NCBI GenBank assembly: GCA_900142905.1 | Contig: FSRV01000001.1 | Span: 2,852,001 to 2,916,000, forward strand | Direction: 5' to 3' | Length of the DNA: 64,000 nucleotides | Source of the DNA: Burkholderia sp. GAS332 | GTDB taxonomy: Bacteria > Pseudomonadota > Gammaproteobacteria > Burkholderiales > Burkholderiaceae | Part shown: in pieces, positions 20,523 through 30,436 of the stretch | How positions within the stretch are numbered: position 1 is the first letter of the stretch | Layout: each line of letters starts with the position of its first letter | Program-made: the position numbers and the translations under genes | The notes under the pieces: generated by a model | Database searches by the model: none | The model's input: the letters and a program-made list of their open reading frames with translations, nothing else | What the model was told of the DNA's origin: nothing

Positions 20523-21209
20523 TCAGGCCAGACGCCCGGCTTCGATCGTCACCGTCGTATCGCAGCGGCGCGCCAACTCGATGTCGTGCGTGACGAGGAT
20601 CAACGTGGCGCCGTTCGCGCGGTTCATCTCGAACATCAAATCGATCACGGCGTGACCCGTTGCCGCATCGAGGCTGCCAGTCGGCTCGTCGGCGAACAGG
20701 ATCGCCGGATGCGTAACAAACGCGCGGGCAAGCGCAACCCGCTGCTGCTCGCCGCCCGACAGCAGCTTCGGATAGTGCCCAGTGCGCTTATCGAGTCCCA
20801 CCTGCTCCAGCAATCCGCGCGCACGTGCCGCAGCCTCGCGCGTACCGATACCGCCTTGCAGTTCGAGCGGCAAGGTGACGTTTTCGAGCGCCGTCAGATG
20901 CGGCATCAGTTGAAACGACTGGAACACGAAACCGACCGAGCCGCTGCGCAACGCGGCGCGTTCGTCTTCGCTCAGTTCGGTGAGTTCGCGCCCGAGCAGC
21001 CGAACCGAGCCCGAGCTCGCGCTGTCCAATCCTGCGAGCAAGCCGAGCAGCGTAGACTTGCCGGACCCGGATGCGCCGACGATCGCCACACTGCTGCCGG
21101 CATCGATAGCAAGATCGATGTCTTCGAGAATCGTCAGTTCACCCGTTGCATCCTTAACCCTCTTGCACAAACCCCGCACTTCAATGACTGGATCAGTTTT
21201 GTTTAGCAT
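20523..21209 (-). CDS. ABC transporter ATP-binding protein, LolD/YbbA type
   Basis: ATPase subunit of 228 residues. Walker [15 protein letters not shown]-loop [16 protein letters not shown], signature [14 protein letters not shown], Walker [10 protein letters not shown] and switch His in LVTHDIEL are all intact. It fits the MacB/LolD/YbbA group that powers envelope complexes. ATG 21209 overlaps the divergent esterase start in a shared CATG. A longer in-frame reading to 21410 is the antisense of the esterase. As in E. coli ybbA/tesA it is divergent from the esterase, but no FtsX-like permease is in the window, since pgi is next downstream. No Shine-Dalgarno is visible. Confidence 0.9.
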   Translation of the reverse strand: MLNKTDPVIEVRGLCKRVKDATGELTILEDIDLAIDAGSSVAIVGASGSGKSTLLGLLAGLDSASSGSVRLLGRELTELSEDERAALRSGSVGFVFQSFQLMPHLTALENVTLPLELQGGIGTREAAARARGLLEQVGLDKRTGHYPKLLSGGEQQRVALARAFVTHPAILFADEPTGSLDAATGHAVIDLMFEMNRANGATLILVTHDIELARRCDTTVTIEAGRLA

Positions 21210-21912
21210 GGTGAAGCGTAGGTTGAAAGTGCGCACCGCGACGTCTCGCGCGGCGGTGCTGACTACTGCGTTCGGCTCGGCCGTGCTGGCCGCAACCCTG
21301 TTTTCGCTGCCCTTCCCAGCCCGTGCGGCCAACGCGCCCGAACAGGCCAGGCCGGTCATCGTCGTGCTCGGCGACAGCATCTCGGCCGAGTACGGCTTAC
21401 CCCGTGACACCGGCTGGGTTGCCTTGCTGCGCCAACGCCTGACCGATGAGCGAATCGATTATAGCGTCGCCAATGCGAGCATCAGCGGCGACACCACAAG
21501 CGGCGGCCGGGCCCGTTTGCCGGCGCTCCTGCAGCGCCTCAAGCCGAGTATCGTGATCGTCGAGCTCGGCGCCAACGATGCGTTACGCGGCGTGCCGCTC
21601 GCAACCACCGAAGACAATCTGCGTACGATCATCGAGCAGGCTCAACAAGGCCACGCGAAGGTCGTGCTGGTCGGCATGTACGTGCCACCCAATTACGGCC
21701 CCGAGTACACGCAAAAGTTCCACGGCCTGTACGGCGAACTCTCGAAGCAATTGCGCGTGCCTTTGGTGCCCTTCCTGCTCGCCGGCATCGCCGACAAACC
21801 GGATATGTTTCAGGCGGACCAGATCCATCCCACACAGCAGGCACAGCCAGTGCTACTCAACAACGTGTGGCCGGCTGTCAAGCCACTCCTTCGCACAAGT
21901 TCGCCGCACTGA
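21208..21912 (+). CDS. TesA-type SGNH esterase / lysophospholipase
   Basis: Exported hydrolase of the GDSL/SGNH superfamily (acyl-CoA thioesterase I, arylesterase). 234 residues from ATG 21208, with signal peptide ending PARA before NAPEQ. Block I VVLGDSISAEYGL (catalytic Ser), block III GANDALRGVP, and block V DQIHPT (catalytic Asp and His) are intact. A GTG at 21229, preceded by AGG at better spacing, is an alternative start that still keeps a signal peptide. Divergent from the ABC ATPase with overlapping start codons. Confidence 0.9.
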   Translation: MVKRRLKVRTATSRAAVLTTAFGSAVLAATLFSLPFPARAANAPEQARPVIVVLGDSISAEYGLPRDTGWVALLRQRLTDERIDYSVANASISGDTTSGGRARLPALLQRLKPSIVIVELGANDALRGVPLATTEDNLRTIIEQAQQGHAKVVLVGMYVPPNYGPEYTQKFHGLYGELSKQLRVPLVPFLLAGIADKPDMFQADQIHPTQQAQPVLLNNVWPAVKPLLRTSSPH

Positions 21913-22030
21913 AACACTCGCGAACAACTTGTGTCCGGTAATTGGGGAGCGCGGATCGATGAGGTCGCTCTGACACTTTCGTTATCCCGCGCCACCCGGC
22001 TCGATTCTGAGCGACTTTTGAGGAGATAAC

Positions 22031-22372
22031 GTGAAATATTTACCGTTAATCGCTTTGACCGTGGCAATTTCTGCATGTGCCGCTCAACCGCCTGCTGGCG
22101 TCCAATCCGTGGGCCAAAGCCAGCAACCGCCGAAGGCTGTCGCTACGTGCATCGCGCAAAAGTGGGCCGATGGCTCGCAACAGCAAGTTGTGTCGCAAAC
22201 CACCTTGGCAAACGATCAGGCAATGGATGTCTATGTGCCGGGTCAGCAGCCGCCTAATGGCGCAGCTGCCGTCGTACGGCCGTCCTACACGGGCCCGGGC
22301 TCGTGGGTCGGCTTCCGCGCCAATGGCGCTGCCGGCAGCGATGCCACGAGCTCGATCAGCGCTTGCCTCTAA
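22031..22372 (+). CDS. Small putative lipoprotein
   Basis: 113 residues, no recognised family. Signal peptide MKYLPLIALTVAISAC with lipobox ISAC (Cys16), so the mature protein would be lipid-anchored. The rest is Gln/Ala-rich with two further cysteines, TCIAQKW (40) and the penultimate residue SACL (112), which could form a disulfide. GAGGAGA precedes the ATG. The gene is monocistronic, 118 bp after the esterase and before a bidirectional terminator. Such short lipoproteins are common in Burkholderia; function unknown. Confidence 0.75.
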   Translation: MKYLPLIALTVAISACAAQPPAGVQSVGQSQQPPKAVATCIAQKWADGSQQQVVSQTTLANDQAMDVYVPGQQPPNGAAAVVRPSYTGPGSWVGFRANGAAGSDATSSISACL

Positions 22373-22435
22373 GCGGCTGATGGCGTGAGCCACGCCCTTA
22401 AGCCAGCCGTTTGACGAACTTGCATTCGTCAAATG

Positions 22436-22466
22436 AAAAAGCCCCGCAATATTGCGGGGCTTTTTT
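22436..22466. terminator. Bidirectional terminator, lipoprotein gene / ppiD
   Basis: GCCCCGCAATATTGCGGGGC, a perfect 20-bp palindrome (22441-22460) between A and T runs. Confidence 0.9.
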
Positions 22467-22506
22467 GTGCTGCGCGCTTTACCTGCTTGCGCGCTCGCGC
22501 CAGTGC

Positions 22507-24444
22507 TTAGTCACCGTTCGCCTGCGCATTGCTGCTGTCGAGCGAACCGTAGAACTTCACCTTCGAACGGGCCCGCAGCGCTTCGACGTAAGCCTCCGCC
22601 TCGGATTGCGCATCGACTTGCGCAATCTGCTGCTGCGCAGCAGCCAAACGCTGCGGATCGATCGGGGCACCCGCAACGACCGCGTTCACGCGATAGATCG
22701 CATAGCCGTCGTCGCCGAGATCCACACCGACGTAGGCAGGTAATTTTTGCGCGTCCGCTTTGTAGATTGCACTCAATGCTGCCGGCGGAATGCCTTGCGC
22801 GTCATTGCGGGAAACCTTCAGCGGCGACGAGAAGCCGGTCGTGGCCTTCGACTTGTCGAACTCCGCCAGCTTCGCGATGCCGTCCTTGTGAGCGGCCTCG
22901 TTCGACTGAACCGCGATCACCTTCTGACGCACTGCGTCCTTGACGGCGTCGAGTGCCGGCACGGCTGCAGCCTTGTAATCGGTCACGCGCGCCGCGATCA
23001 GCGTGTTGCCGCCGACGTCGATCGCTTGCGTGTTGTTGCGCGCGGTCACTGCGTCGTTTGCGAACACGGCAGCCAGGAACTTCGCATTGTTCAACGGGCT
23101 GTCAGGCGGCAGCTTGGGATCCGGCTGCGGCGTCACCGTGGCCGTTTGCAATTGCAGCTTGTACTTGTCAGCGGCAGGCTGCAGGCTCTTCGCCTTCTCG
23201 TAGACGATCGACGTGAAGCCTTCCGAATCGTCGCTGAATGCCTTGCTCGCCAGTTGCGTCTTCAGGTCTTTCGCGATCTGATCTTTCACTTCGTCGAACG
23301 GCTTGGTGACCGTCGGCTTCACGTCCGTCACCTTGACAATGTGATAGCCGAAGTCGGTCTGCACGATACCGCTGATCTCGTCTTTCTTGAGACCGAACAC
23401 GGCGTCGTCGAACGCCTGGCCGCCTGCGATCATGCCGCGCCCGAAGTACCCCAGGTCGCCGCCCTTCGACGCCGAACCCGGATCCTGCGAATCCTGCTGC
23501 GCGATCTGCGCGAACTGGTCCGGATGCGCCTTGACCTGTGCAAGCACCTCTTCGGCCTTCTGCTTCGCCTTGGCCTTCTCAGCCGCGCTGGCATCTTTCG
23601 GTGCCGAGATCAGAATGTGGCTCGCCCGCACCTGACCGTCCGTGCGGTAATGCGCGATGTTGTCGTCGTAGTACTTCTTCTGGTCGGCGTCGCTCGGCTG
23701 AATGGCTGCCGACAACGTTGCCGGCGACAGCACAAGGTACTGAATCGTTGCCGTAGCCGGCGTGGCGAAGTCGTTGCGATGCGCATCGTAATACGCTTGC
23801 AGTTGCGCATCCGTAGGCTGCACCCTCGCTGCGTAGTCACGCGGATGGAATGCGATACCCTGCACTTCACGCTGCTGTTCGGCGAGCTCGGTCAGATGCT
23901 GGGCGAGGGTCTTCGACGTGAAGGCACTGCCTTGAATGCTGGCAGGCAACTGCTGCGTGGCGAGGCTATAACGCACACGTTCGTCGTATTGATCGGGCGT
24001 CATGCCCTGCATCGCGAGCAACTGCTTGTAGCGGTCGACGTCGATCGAACCATCAGGATTCTTCAGCGACGAGATCACCGGATCGTTTAGCAGTACGCGA
24101 CGTACCGCGTCGTCAGATGCGGTCAGATGCAGGCGCTGTGTTTCGTCGGCCAGCACACGCTGCTCGATCAAACCGTCGAGCATTTCGCGACGGCGCTCCG
24201 GCGTGTCGAACGACTTCATGTCGAACTGCGCGCCGAGCATTTGACGGGCGCGGTCTAGCTGCTGACGCATTGCGTCGTCGTACTCTGCGCGCGTGATCTT
24301 GTGGCCGTTGACGCTGGCGACGTTTGCACTTTCGTCAAAGAAGCCGCGGAAACCTTGAATACCCACAAAACCCAACCCCGGCACAATGACGAGGATGAGC
24401 ATGAACATCATCAGGCGTTTGTGATTGCGGAAAAAATCGAGCAT
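22507..24444 (-). CDS. ppiD: Periplasmic folding chaperone PpiD (SurA_N/parvulin)
   Basis: Membrane-anchored periplasmic chaperone at the Sec translocon exit, 645 residues. One N-terminal helix (residues 12-32, LMMFMLILVIVPGLGFVGIQ) is followed by a SurA-N-like domain (ASVNGHKITRAEYDDAMRQQ) and a parvulin domain at about 270-365 with ASHILIS, ASKGGDLGYFGRGM and TDFGYHIVKV. A second, degenerate rotamase-like region and a charged C-terminus follow. It is downstream of hupB and two tRNAs on the same strand, the conserved lon-hupB-ppiD order, but a terminator after tRNA-Asp separates transcription. Confidence 0.93.
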   Translation of the reverse strand: MLDFFRNHKRLMMFMLILVIVPGLGFVGIQGFRGFFDESANVASVNGHKITRAEYDDAMRQQLDRARQMLGAQFDMKSFDTPERRREMLDGLIEQRVLADETQRLHLTASDDAVRRVLLNDPVISSLKNPDGSIDVDRYKQLLAMQGMTPDQYDERVRYSLATQQLPASIQGSAFTSKTLAQHLTELAEQQREVQGIAFHPRDYAARVQPTDAQLQAYYDAHRNDFATPATATIQYLVLSPATLSAAIQPSDADQKKYYDDNIAHYRTDGQVRASHILISAPKDASAAEKAKAKQKAEEVLAQVKAHPDQFAQIAQQDSQDPGSASKGGDLGYFGRGMIAGGQAFDDAVFGLKKDEISGIVQTDFGYHIVKVTDVKPTVTKPFDEVKDQIAKDLKTQLASKAFSDDSEGFTSIVYEKAKSLQPAADKYKLQLQTATVTPQPDPKLPPDSPLNNAKFLAAVFANDAVTARNNTQAIDVGGNTLIAARVTDYKAAAVPALDAVKDAVRQKVIAVQSNEAAHKDGIAKLAEFDKSKATTGFSSPLKVSRNDAQGIPPAALSAIYKADAQKLPAYVGVDLGDDGYAIYRVNAVVAGAPIDPQRLAAAQQQIAQVDAQSEAEAYVEALRARSKVKFYGSLDSSNAQANGD

Positions 24445-24494
24445 GCGTGAACGAGTGCCAAAAACAGAACGCCCGATCTTACAACAGCGGGCAA

Positions 24495-24523
24495 TAAAAA
24501 AGGCGAACCGGAGTTCGCCTTTC
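24495..24523 (-). terminator. Terminator after tRNA-Asp
   Basis: On the reverse strand GGCGAAC-TCCG-GTTCGCC followed by six T, nine bases after the tRNA-Asp CCA end. Confidence 0.85.
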
Positions 24524-24531
24524 GAGGATAC

Positions 24532-24608
24532 TGGCGGAGTGGACGGGACTCGAACCCGCGACCCCCGGCGTGACAGGCCGGTATTCTAACCGACTGAACT
24601 ACCACTCC
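24532..24608 (-). tRNA. tRNA-Asp (anticodon GTC)
   Basis: 77 nt with encoded CCA. Acceptor GGAGTGG pairs with the 3' end CCACTCC, the anticodon stem-loop is CCGGC-CTGTCAC-GCCGG with GTC at 34-36, and the T-arm contains GGTTCGAGTCC. It lies 55 bp after tRNA-Val on the same strand, probably one transcript. Confidence 0.97.
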
Positions 24609-24663
24609 TTATACTGCGCTTAACTACTGATGCTAAACAGAACCACTAAGCCGAATCTGAAAC

Positions 24664-24739
24664 TGGTGGGTGCTGAGAGGCTCGAACTCCCGACCTACGC
24701 CTTGTAAGGGCGCCGCTCTACCAACTGAGCTAAGCACCC
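24664..24739 (-). tRNA. tRNA-Val (anticodon TAC)
   Basis: 76 nt with encoded CCA. Acceptor GGGTGCT, D-arm TTAGCTCAGTTGGTAGAGC, anticodon loop centred on TAC, T-arm GAGTTCGAGCCTC. First gene of a two-tRNA run downstream of hupB. Confidence 0.97.
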
Positions 24740-24874
24740 GTTTCGCGATTCAGCGTGCTTCTGCTTTTACTGCCTGATCGAACAACTTGAACCGCAATGA
24801 ATGCGACACCAAGTCACGCAAGATTCGCCGCACTTCTTTCTAACGAATCTGCAATTCCTCAAGCAGCAAGCCCA

Positions 24875-25147
24875 TTAGTTTAGCGCATCCTTCAGAGCTT
24901 TGCCAGGCCTAAATTTAGGGACCTTCGCTGCCTTGATCTTGATCGCGGCGCCCGTGCGCGGATTGCGACCCGTGCGCGCGGTGCGCTTGCCCACAGCAAA
25001 CGTACCGAACCCCACCAGCGTCACCGAACCGCCTTTCTCCAACGTACCCTTGACCCCACCGATCACCGCATCGAGTGCACGGCCTGCCGCAGCTTTCGAA
25101 ATATCCGCTTGCTGCGCAATGTGATCGATCAATTCCGTTTTATTCAT
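24875..25147 (-). CDS. hupB: HU-family nucleoid protein, beta type
   Basis: 90-residue DNA-bending histone-like protein. Starts [20 protein letters not shown] and carries the HU signature around [19 protein letters not shown] with the DNA-wrapping beta-arm [20 protein letters not shown] (proline at the arm tip). ATG 25147 has GGGGG eight bases upstream; the longer in-frame reading to 25234 has no family similarity. Located after lon as in many proteobacteria, but with its own strong promoter. Confidence 0.97.
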   Translation of the reverse strand: MNKTELIDHIAQQADISKAAAGRALDAVIGGVKGTLEKGGSVTLVGFGTFAVGKRTARTGRNPRTGAAIKIKAAKVPKFRPGKALKDALN

Positions 25148-25248
25148 TCCAACCCCCGAGAATGTTTGTGGCGAATGTTTATGGCACTCGTGACGGCGCT
25201 CTGTAGCACCTGACATCACGCGGCTGGCGGACAACGCCGAGCCGACTC

Positions 25249-25277
25249 ATTAGAATTGGCCGAAACCCTTGTGTCAA
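25249..25277 (-). promoter_or_regulatory. hupB sigma70 promoter
   Basis: Perfect TTGACA (25277-25272), 17-bp spacer, TCTAAT (25254-25249). Expected start near 25242 gives a leader of about 95 nt. It is the best promoter match I found in the window and fits a highly expressed nucleoid protein. Confidence 0.75.
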
Positions 25278-25440
25278 GCGGGGTTGAGCCTGATTTGGGC
25301 GGTTCTGGAGGGTGCTTCCTATAACCAAATCTTGCCGCAAATCGATGCGCGCACAACCAGTCGGCGACTGAGCACGCCCTTTGCTCAAAAGGTGGGATTG
25401 TACGCATTCCAGACGCGTCTTTCAGCATCTCGCCGGCAAT

Positions 25441-25472
25441 AAAAAACCCGCGGCCTGGGCCGCGGGTTTTTT
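25441..25472 (-). terminator. lon terminator
   Basis: CCCGCGGCC-TG-GGCCGCGGG with flanking A and T runs, 31 bp past the lon stop; symmetric, so potentially bidirectional. Confidence 0.9.
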
Positions 25473-25503
25473 GTACAGCAAACAGCTTTCGCCGCTGACT
25501 GCC

Positions 25504-27933
25504 TTAGTGCTTCACGACTTCCGTCGCACCGGCGTCTTTGCCGGGTTCAGCCGCTGCGACAGGCGCAGCCGCCGGCTTCGGCTCTTCGTCCGGCAACGCC
25601 TGAGGCACACGTTCGAGCGCCAACTCGAGCACCTTGTCGATCCACCGGACCGGCACGATTTCGATTGCGTTCTTCACGTTGTCCGGAATTTCCGTCAAGT
25701 CCTTGACGTTTTCTTCCGGAATCAGCACCAGCTTGATACCGCCGCGATGCGCTGCCAGCAGTTTTTCCTTCAGGCCGCCGATCGGCAGGACCTCGCCACG
25801 CAACGTGATTTCGCCCGTCATCGCGACATTGGCACGGACCGGAATGCCGGTCAGCACCGACACCAGCGCGGTTGTCATCGCGATACCGGCCGAAGGACCG
25901 TCCTTCGGCGTCGCGCCTTCCGGCACGTGGATGTGAATGTCCTGTTTCTCGAACGCTTCGTCCTTGATACCCAGACGGCGCGAACGCGAGCGGACCACTG
26001 AGCGCGCAGCTTCGACGGATTCCTTCATCACGTCGCCGAGCGAACCCGTGCGGATCACATTGCCCTTGCCCGGCATCACCGCGGCTTCGATGGTCAGCAG
26101 ATCGCCGCCCACTTCCGTCCACGCGAGACCCGTGACCTGGCCAACCTGATTTTCCTTGGCAGCCAGACCGAAGTCGTACTTGCGCACGCCGAGGAACGTG
26201 TCGATATTGCTCGCGTCGACCTTCACCGCGCCTTCCGCCTTCTTCAGCAGAAGCATCTTCACGACCTTGCGGCAGATCTTCGAAATCTCACGCTCAAGCG
26301 AACGCACGCCCGATTCACGCGAGTAGTAACGAATGATGTCGCGGATCGCCGACTCCGTCACATCGACCTCGCCATCCTTGAGGCCGTTGTTCTTCTTCTG
26401 CTTCGGCAACAGGTAACGCTGCGCGATGCTGACCTTCTCGTCTTCCGTGTAACCCGACAGACGGATCACTTCCATCCGGTCGAGCAACGGCGGCGGGATG
26501 TTCAGCGAGTTCGAGGTCGCCACGAACATCACGTCCGACAGATCGAAGTCGACTTCGACGTAGTGATCGGCGAACGTATGGTTCTGTTCCGGATCGAGCA
26601 CTTCCAGCAGGGCCGACGACGGATCGCCGCGGAAATCCTGGCCCATCTTGTCGACTTCGTCGAGCAGGAAGAGCGGATTGCGCACGCCGACCTTGGTCAG
26701 GCTTTGCAGGATCTTGCCGGGCATCGAACCGATGTACGTACGACGGTGACCGCGAATCTCGGCTTCGTCGCGCACGCCGCCGAGCGCCATACGCACGAAC
26801 TTGCGGTTCGTTGCGCGAGCGATCGACTGACCCAGCGACGTCTTACCGACACCCGGAGGCCCAACGAGGCACAGGATCGGCGCTTTGACCTTGTCGACAC
26901 GTTGCTGGACCGCGAGATACTCGAGAATGCGTTCCTTCACCTTCTCGAGACCGAAGTGGTCTTCATCGAGCACACGTTCCGCATTCGAGAGGTCGTTGTT
27001 GACCTTGCTCTTCTTGCGCCACGGCAAGCCGATCAGCGTATCGATGTAGTTACGCACGACCGTCGCTTCAGCCGACATCGGCGACATCAGCTTGAGCTTC
27101 TTCAGCTCGGCGTCGGCCTTCTTCTTGGCTTCCTTCGGCATGCGGGCAGCCGTGATGCGCTTCTCGAGTTCTTCGAGATCCGCACCTTCTTCGCCTTCGC
27201 CCAGTTCCTTCTGGATCGCCTTGACCTGTTCGTTCAGGTAGTACTCGCGCTGGCTCTTCTCCATCTGGCGCTTCACACGCCCACGGATGCGCTTTTCGAC
27301 CTGCAGGATGTCGATCTCGGCTTCGAGTTGCGCGAGCAGATGCTCGAGGCGCTCGATGACCGGGAACATTTCGAGGATGTGCTGCTTCTGGTCGAGCTTG
27401 AGCGGCAGATGCGCCGCGATCGTATCGGCCAGACGGCCAGCCTCGTCGATGCCCGACAGCGACGTCAGGATCTCCGGCGGGATCTTCTTGTTCAGCTTCA
27501 CATACTGGTCGAACTGCGACACGATCGCGCGGCGCAGCGCTTCAGTTTCAGCGCTGTCGGCGTGGTCGGGTTCGAGCGGCATGACTTCGCACGAAAACTG
27601 CGTTTCCTGTTCTTCGATGGAAAGCGTTTTCGCGCGCTGCAAGCCCTCGACGAGCACCTTAACGGTGCCATCGGGCAGCTTCAGCATTTGCAGGATGTTG
27701 GCAACACACCCTACTTCGTACATGTCCTTTTCGGTCGGCTCATCTTTCGCAGCCGTTTTCTGGGCGACGAGCATGATGTGCTTGCCGCCTTCCATCGCTG
27801 CTTCGAGAGCCTTGATCGACTTCGGGCGGCCTACGAAGAGCGGAATCACCATGTGCGGGAAGACGACTACGTCACGCAGCGGGAGCAGCGGGAGCGTAAT
27901 GCGTTCCGGCGGGAGGAGTTGGGTTCCTGACAT
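25504..27933 (-). CDS. lon: ATP-dependent protease Lon
   Basis: Cytoplasmic AAA+ serine protease that degrades misfolded and regulatory proteins. 809 residues. N-terminal substrate domain [20 protein letters not shown], Walker [12 protein letters not shown], and a C-terminal protease domain with catalytic Ser681 in [11 protein letters not shown] and Lys722 in GGLKEKLL. The C-terminus carries an Ala/Pro-rich tail ([16 protein letters not shown]). It lies 202 bp downstream of clpX, separated by the clpX terminator, and has its own heat-shock-type promoter. Confidence 0.98.
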   Translation of the reverse strand: MSGTQLLPPERITLPLLPLRDVVVFPHMVIPLFVGRPKSIKALEAAMEGGKHIMLVAQKTAAKDEPTEKDMYEVGCVANILQMLKLPDGTVKVLVEGLQRAKTLSIEEQETQFSCEVMPLEPDHADSAETEALRRAIVSQFDQYVKLNKKIPPEILTSLSGIDEAGRLADTIAAHLPLKLDQKQHILEMFPVIERLEHLLAQLEAEIDILQVEKRIRGRVKRQMEKSQREYYLNEQVKAIQKELGEGEEGADLEELEKRITAARMPKEAKKKADAELKKLKLMSPMSAEATVVRNYIDTLIGLPWRKKSKVNNDLSNAERVLDEDHFGLEKVKERILEYLAVQQRVDKVKAPILCLVGPPGVGKTSLGQSIARATNRKFVRMALGGVRDEAEIRGHRRTYIGSMPGKILQSLTKVGVRNPLFLLDEVDKMGQDFRGDPSSALLEVLDPEQNHTFADHYVEVDFDLSDVMFVATSNSLNIPPPLLDRMEVIRLSGYTEDEKVSIAQRYLLPKQKKNNGLKDGEVDVTESAIRDIIRYYSRESGVRSLEREISKICRKVVKMLLLKKAEGAVKVDASNIDTFLGVRKYDFGLAAKENQVGQVTGLAWTEVGGDLLTIEAAVMPGKGNVIRTGSLGDVMKESVEAARSVVRSRSRRLGIKDEAFEKQDIHIHVPEGATPKDGPSAGIAMTTALVSVLTGIPVRANVAMTGEITLRGEVLPIGGLKEKLLAAHRGGIKLVLIPEENVKDLTEIPDNVKNAIEIVPVRWIDKVLELALERVPQALPDEEPKPAAAPVAAAEPGKDAGATEVVKH

Positions 27934-27968
27934 TTCATTTCCCCATGAGTGGAATCAGTTCGTTCGAT

Positions 27969-27996
27969 AGGTGAGGCCAGCAGAAAAGATTGCAAG
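27969..27996 (-). promoter_or_regulatory. Heat-shock (sigma32)-type promoter of lon
   Basis: CTTGCAA (27996-27990), 14-bp spacer, CTCACCT (27975-27969). It resembles the RpoH consensus CTTGAAA / CCCATNT and matches the clpP promoter in layout, including the preceding GGC. Just upstream a 13-bp motif GTTCAGTGACTCC occurs twice (28015-28027 and 28032-28044). Confidence 0.5.
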
Positions 27997-28080
27997 CCTC
28001 CGCGTGTGGGAAAAGTTCAGTGACTCCGAAGGTTCAGTGACTCCATAGTGAAAACAACCATCCTGACCACACGATAAACG

Positions 28081-28117
28081 AAAAAAGCCGTTCACGTCGC
28101 CATGAACGGCTTTTTTT
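28081..28117 (-). terminator. clpX terminator
   Basis: AGCCGTTCA ... TGAACGGCT stem with an 8-nt loop and A/T runs on either side, 19 bp after the clpX stop. Confidence 0.9.
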
Positions 28118-28135
28118 GCAGAACCCGAAAGCCGA

Positions 28136-29407
28136 TCAGTTCGAACCCGCCACTTTTGGCGCGTCTTCGTAGATCAGCAGCGGCTTGCCGTCACCGTCAA
28201 TTACGTTGTCGTCGATGATGACCTTGCTAACGCCTTTCATCTGCGGCAAATCGTACATGACGTCAAGCAACGCCTGTTCCAGGATGGAGCGCAGACCGCG
28301 AGCGCCCGTCTTGCGACGGATCGCTTTACGTGCGACAGCCTGCAACGCAGCCGGGCGAATCTCGAGCTCGACGCGTTCCATATTGAACAGCTTGTGGTAC
28401 TGCTTCACCAGAGCATTCTTCGGTTCGACGAGGATCTTCATCAACGCCGGTTCGTCGAGCTTGCCGAGCGTAGCCACCACCGGCAGACGGCCGATCAGTT
28501 CAGGAATCAGACCGAACTTGATCAGATCTTCCGGCTCCACTTCGCGCAGCACTTCGCCGGCGTCGCGGTCCTGCTTGCTTTTCACGCTCGCGCCAAAGCC
28601 AATCCCGGTCTTCTCGGTACGGTCGACGATGACCTTCTCGAGGCCGTCAAACGCGCCACCGCAAATAAACAGAATATTGGTGGTGTCGACCTGGATGAAG
28701 TCCTGATTCGGATGCTTACGGCCACCCTGCGGCGGCACCGACGCCATCGTGCCCTCAACCAGCTTCAGCAAGGCCTGCTGCACGCCTTCGCCCGACACAT
28801 CACGGGTGATCGACGGGTTGTCGGACTTGCGGCTGATCTTGTCGATTTCGTCGATGTAGACAATGCCGCGCTGGGCCTTGTCGACTTCGTAATTGCAATT
28901 CTGCAGCAGCTTCTGAATGATGTTCTCGACGTCTTCGCCGACGTAGCCGGCTTCCGTCAGCGTCGTTGCATCGGCAATGACGAACGGGACGTTCAGAAGG
29001 CGTGCGAGCGTCTGCGCGAGCAAGGTCTTGCCGGAACCGGTCGGGCCGATCAGCAGGATGTTGCTCTTGGACAGCTCGATCTCGTCCTTCTTGTCGAGAT
29101 GCTTGAGGCGCTTGTAGTGGTTGTACACCGCGACCGCGAGAATCTTCTTCGCGCGTTCCTGACCGATCACATACTGGTCGAGGATTTCACGGATTTCCTG
29201 CGGACTCGGCAGATCGGACTTGGACAAGCCCGCCTCGATGCCCGCCCCTGCAGCCTCATCGCGGATGATTTCGTTGCACAGGTCGATACATTCATCACAG
29301 ATGAACACCGACGGGCCAGCAATCAGTTTTTTGACTTCATGCTGGCTCTTGCCGCAGAACGAGCAATACAACAGCTTTTCGCTGTTAGAACCTTTCTTGT
29401 CCGCCAT
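28136..29407 (-). CDS. clpX: ClpX, ATPase and specificity subunit of ClpXP
   Basis: AAA+ unfoldase that delivers tagged proteins to ClpP. 423 residues. N-terminal zinc domain with C15, C18, C37, C40; Walker [14 protein letters not shown]; Walker [11 protein letters not shown]; the RKH pore loop; the IGF-type ClpP-binding loop ([10 protein letters not shown]); and sensor 2 GARGLRSI. It follows clpP by 183 bp; that gap contains an ACGGTCT...AGACCGT hairpin without T-run (29554-29584), possibly a weak attenuator. Confidence 0.98.
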   Translation of the reverse strand: MADKKGSNSEKLLYCSFCGKSQHEVKKLIAGPSVFICDECIDLCNEIIRDEAAGAGIEAGLSKSDLPSPQEIREILDQYVIGQERAKKILAVAVYNHYKRLKHLDKKDEIELSKSNILLIGPTGSGKTLLAQTLARLLNVPFVIADATTLTEAGYVGEDVENIIQKLLQNCNYEVDKAQRGIVYIDEIDKISRKSDNPSITRDVSGEGVQQALLKLVEGTMASVPPQGGRKHPNQDFIQVDTTNILFICGGAFDGLEKVIVDRTEKTGIGFGASVKSKQDRDAGEVLREVEPEDLIKFGLIPELIGRLPVVATLGKLDEPALMKILVEPKNALVKQYHKLFNMERVELEIRPAALQAVARKAIRRKTGARGLRSILEQALLDVMYDLPQMKGVSKVIIDDNVIDGDGKPLLIYEDAPKVAGSN

Positions 29408-29590
29408 AGATGTGTGAGCCTCCGGACACTCGATTACATGATACGCCGTTTGCCCCTGCCTCGCGATTTGGGCGCGGCGGGGCTTGAGCCAGGATAACGG
29501 CGTTTGCCGCAGGCGCTCGGACGAGTCTTGATTATTTCACAACCGATCCGATGACGGTCTCGCCCCGTTTTGGAACAAGACCGTACCGAT

Positions 29591-30244
29591 TCAAGGACGC
29601 TTATGCGCCACCTGGTCGACCAGACCGTAAGCTTGCGCGTCATCGCCGGACATGAAATTGTCCCGGTCGGTGTCGCGGGCGATACGCTCGACCGGCTGGC
29701 CGGTGTGGTGCGCGAGCAGATGATTCAGCCGTTCCTTCAGGTACAGAATTTCCCGTGCCTGAATTTCGATGTCCGAGGCCTGGCCACGCGCGCCGCCCAG
29801 CGGCTGGTGAATCATCACACGTGAATTCGGCAGCGCAAAGCGTTTACCCTTTGCGCCAGCTGCCAGCAGGAACGCGCCCATGCTGGCCGCGAGGCCCATG
29901 CACAGCGTCGAAACGTCCGGCTTGATGAACTGCATCGTATCGTAGATCGCCATCCCGGCCGACACCGAACCGCCCGGGCTGTTGATATAGAAACTGATGT
30001 CCTTGTCCGGGTTTTCACTTTCAAGGAACAACATCTGCGCGACGACGAGGTTGGCCGTCTGATCGTTCACTTCGCCGACGAGGAACACAATGCGTTCCTT
30101 CAGCAGACGCGAATAGATGTCATACGAGCGCTCACCCCGGCCACTCGTTTCCACGACGATCGGCACCAGTCCGAGCGCCTGCGCTTCGAGATCCCGGGAC
30201 GACTGGGAGGTCAACGTGTCCAGCATTTGGGCGCGAAAGGTCAT
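29591..30244 (-). CDS. clpP: ClpP protease subunit
   Basis: Serine peptidase ring subunit that works with ClpX (and ClpA). 217 residues, family length. Ser121 in [11 protein letters not shown], His146 in [10 protein letters not shown], and the Asp of the triad further on ([10 protein letters not shown] region). N-terminal residues resemble the processed propeptide of the family. Transcribed after tig but behind the tig terminator, with its own heat-shock-type promoter. Confidence 0.98.
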   Translation of the reverse strand: MTFRAQMLDTLTSQSSRDLEAQALGLVPIVVETSGRGERSYDIYSRLLKERIVFLVGEVNDQTANLVVAQMLFLESENPDKDISFYINSPGGSVSAGMAIYDTMQFIKPDVSTLCMGLAASMGAFLLAAGAKGKRFALPNSRVMIHQPLGGARGQASDIEIQAREILYLKERLNHLLAHHTGQPVERIARDTDRDNFMSGDDAQAYGLVDQVAHKRP

Positions 30245-30290
30245 GCAATGGATCCTTGTCTGGAAATATTCTAAATATTAGATGCTAGAC

Positions 30291-30318
30291 AGGTGCGGCC
30301 GACAAACCCGTATTCAAG
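30291..30318 (-). promoter_or_regulatory. Heat-shock (sigma32)-type promoter of clpP
   Basis: CTTGAAT (30318-30312), 14-bp spacer, CGCACCT (30297-30291). Six of seven bases match the RpoH -35 consensus. Same spacer and near-identical -10 as the lon promoter. Confidence 0.55.
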
Positions 30319-30380
30319 TGCGCGATCAGTACGGACGCGGCGTGCAACACCGTGCAAAACGCAACGCACTTTCACAGCAC

Positions 30381-30426
30381 AAAAAAACGGCGTGCGGGCC
30401 GTCGCTCCGACAGCCGGCACGCCGTT
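30381..30426 (-). terminator. tig terminator
   Basis: On the reverse strand AACGGCGTGCCGGC pairs with GCCCGCACGCCGTT (one mismatch), followed by seven T; it starts about 10 bp past the tig stop. Confidence 0.85.
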
Positions 30427-30436
30427 GCAGCGACGC

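Noticed and set aside
26563..27930. 455-codon forward frame opposite lon
   Set aside because: Exact antisense of the conserved Lon reading frame, no recognisable domain.
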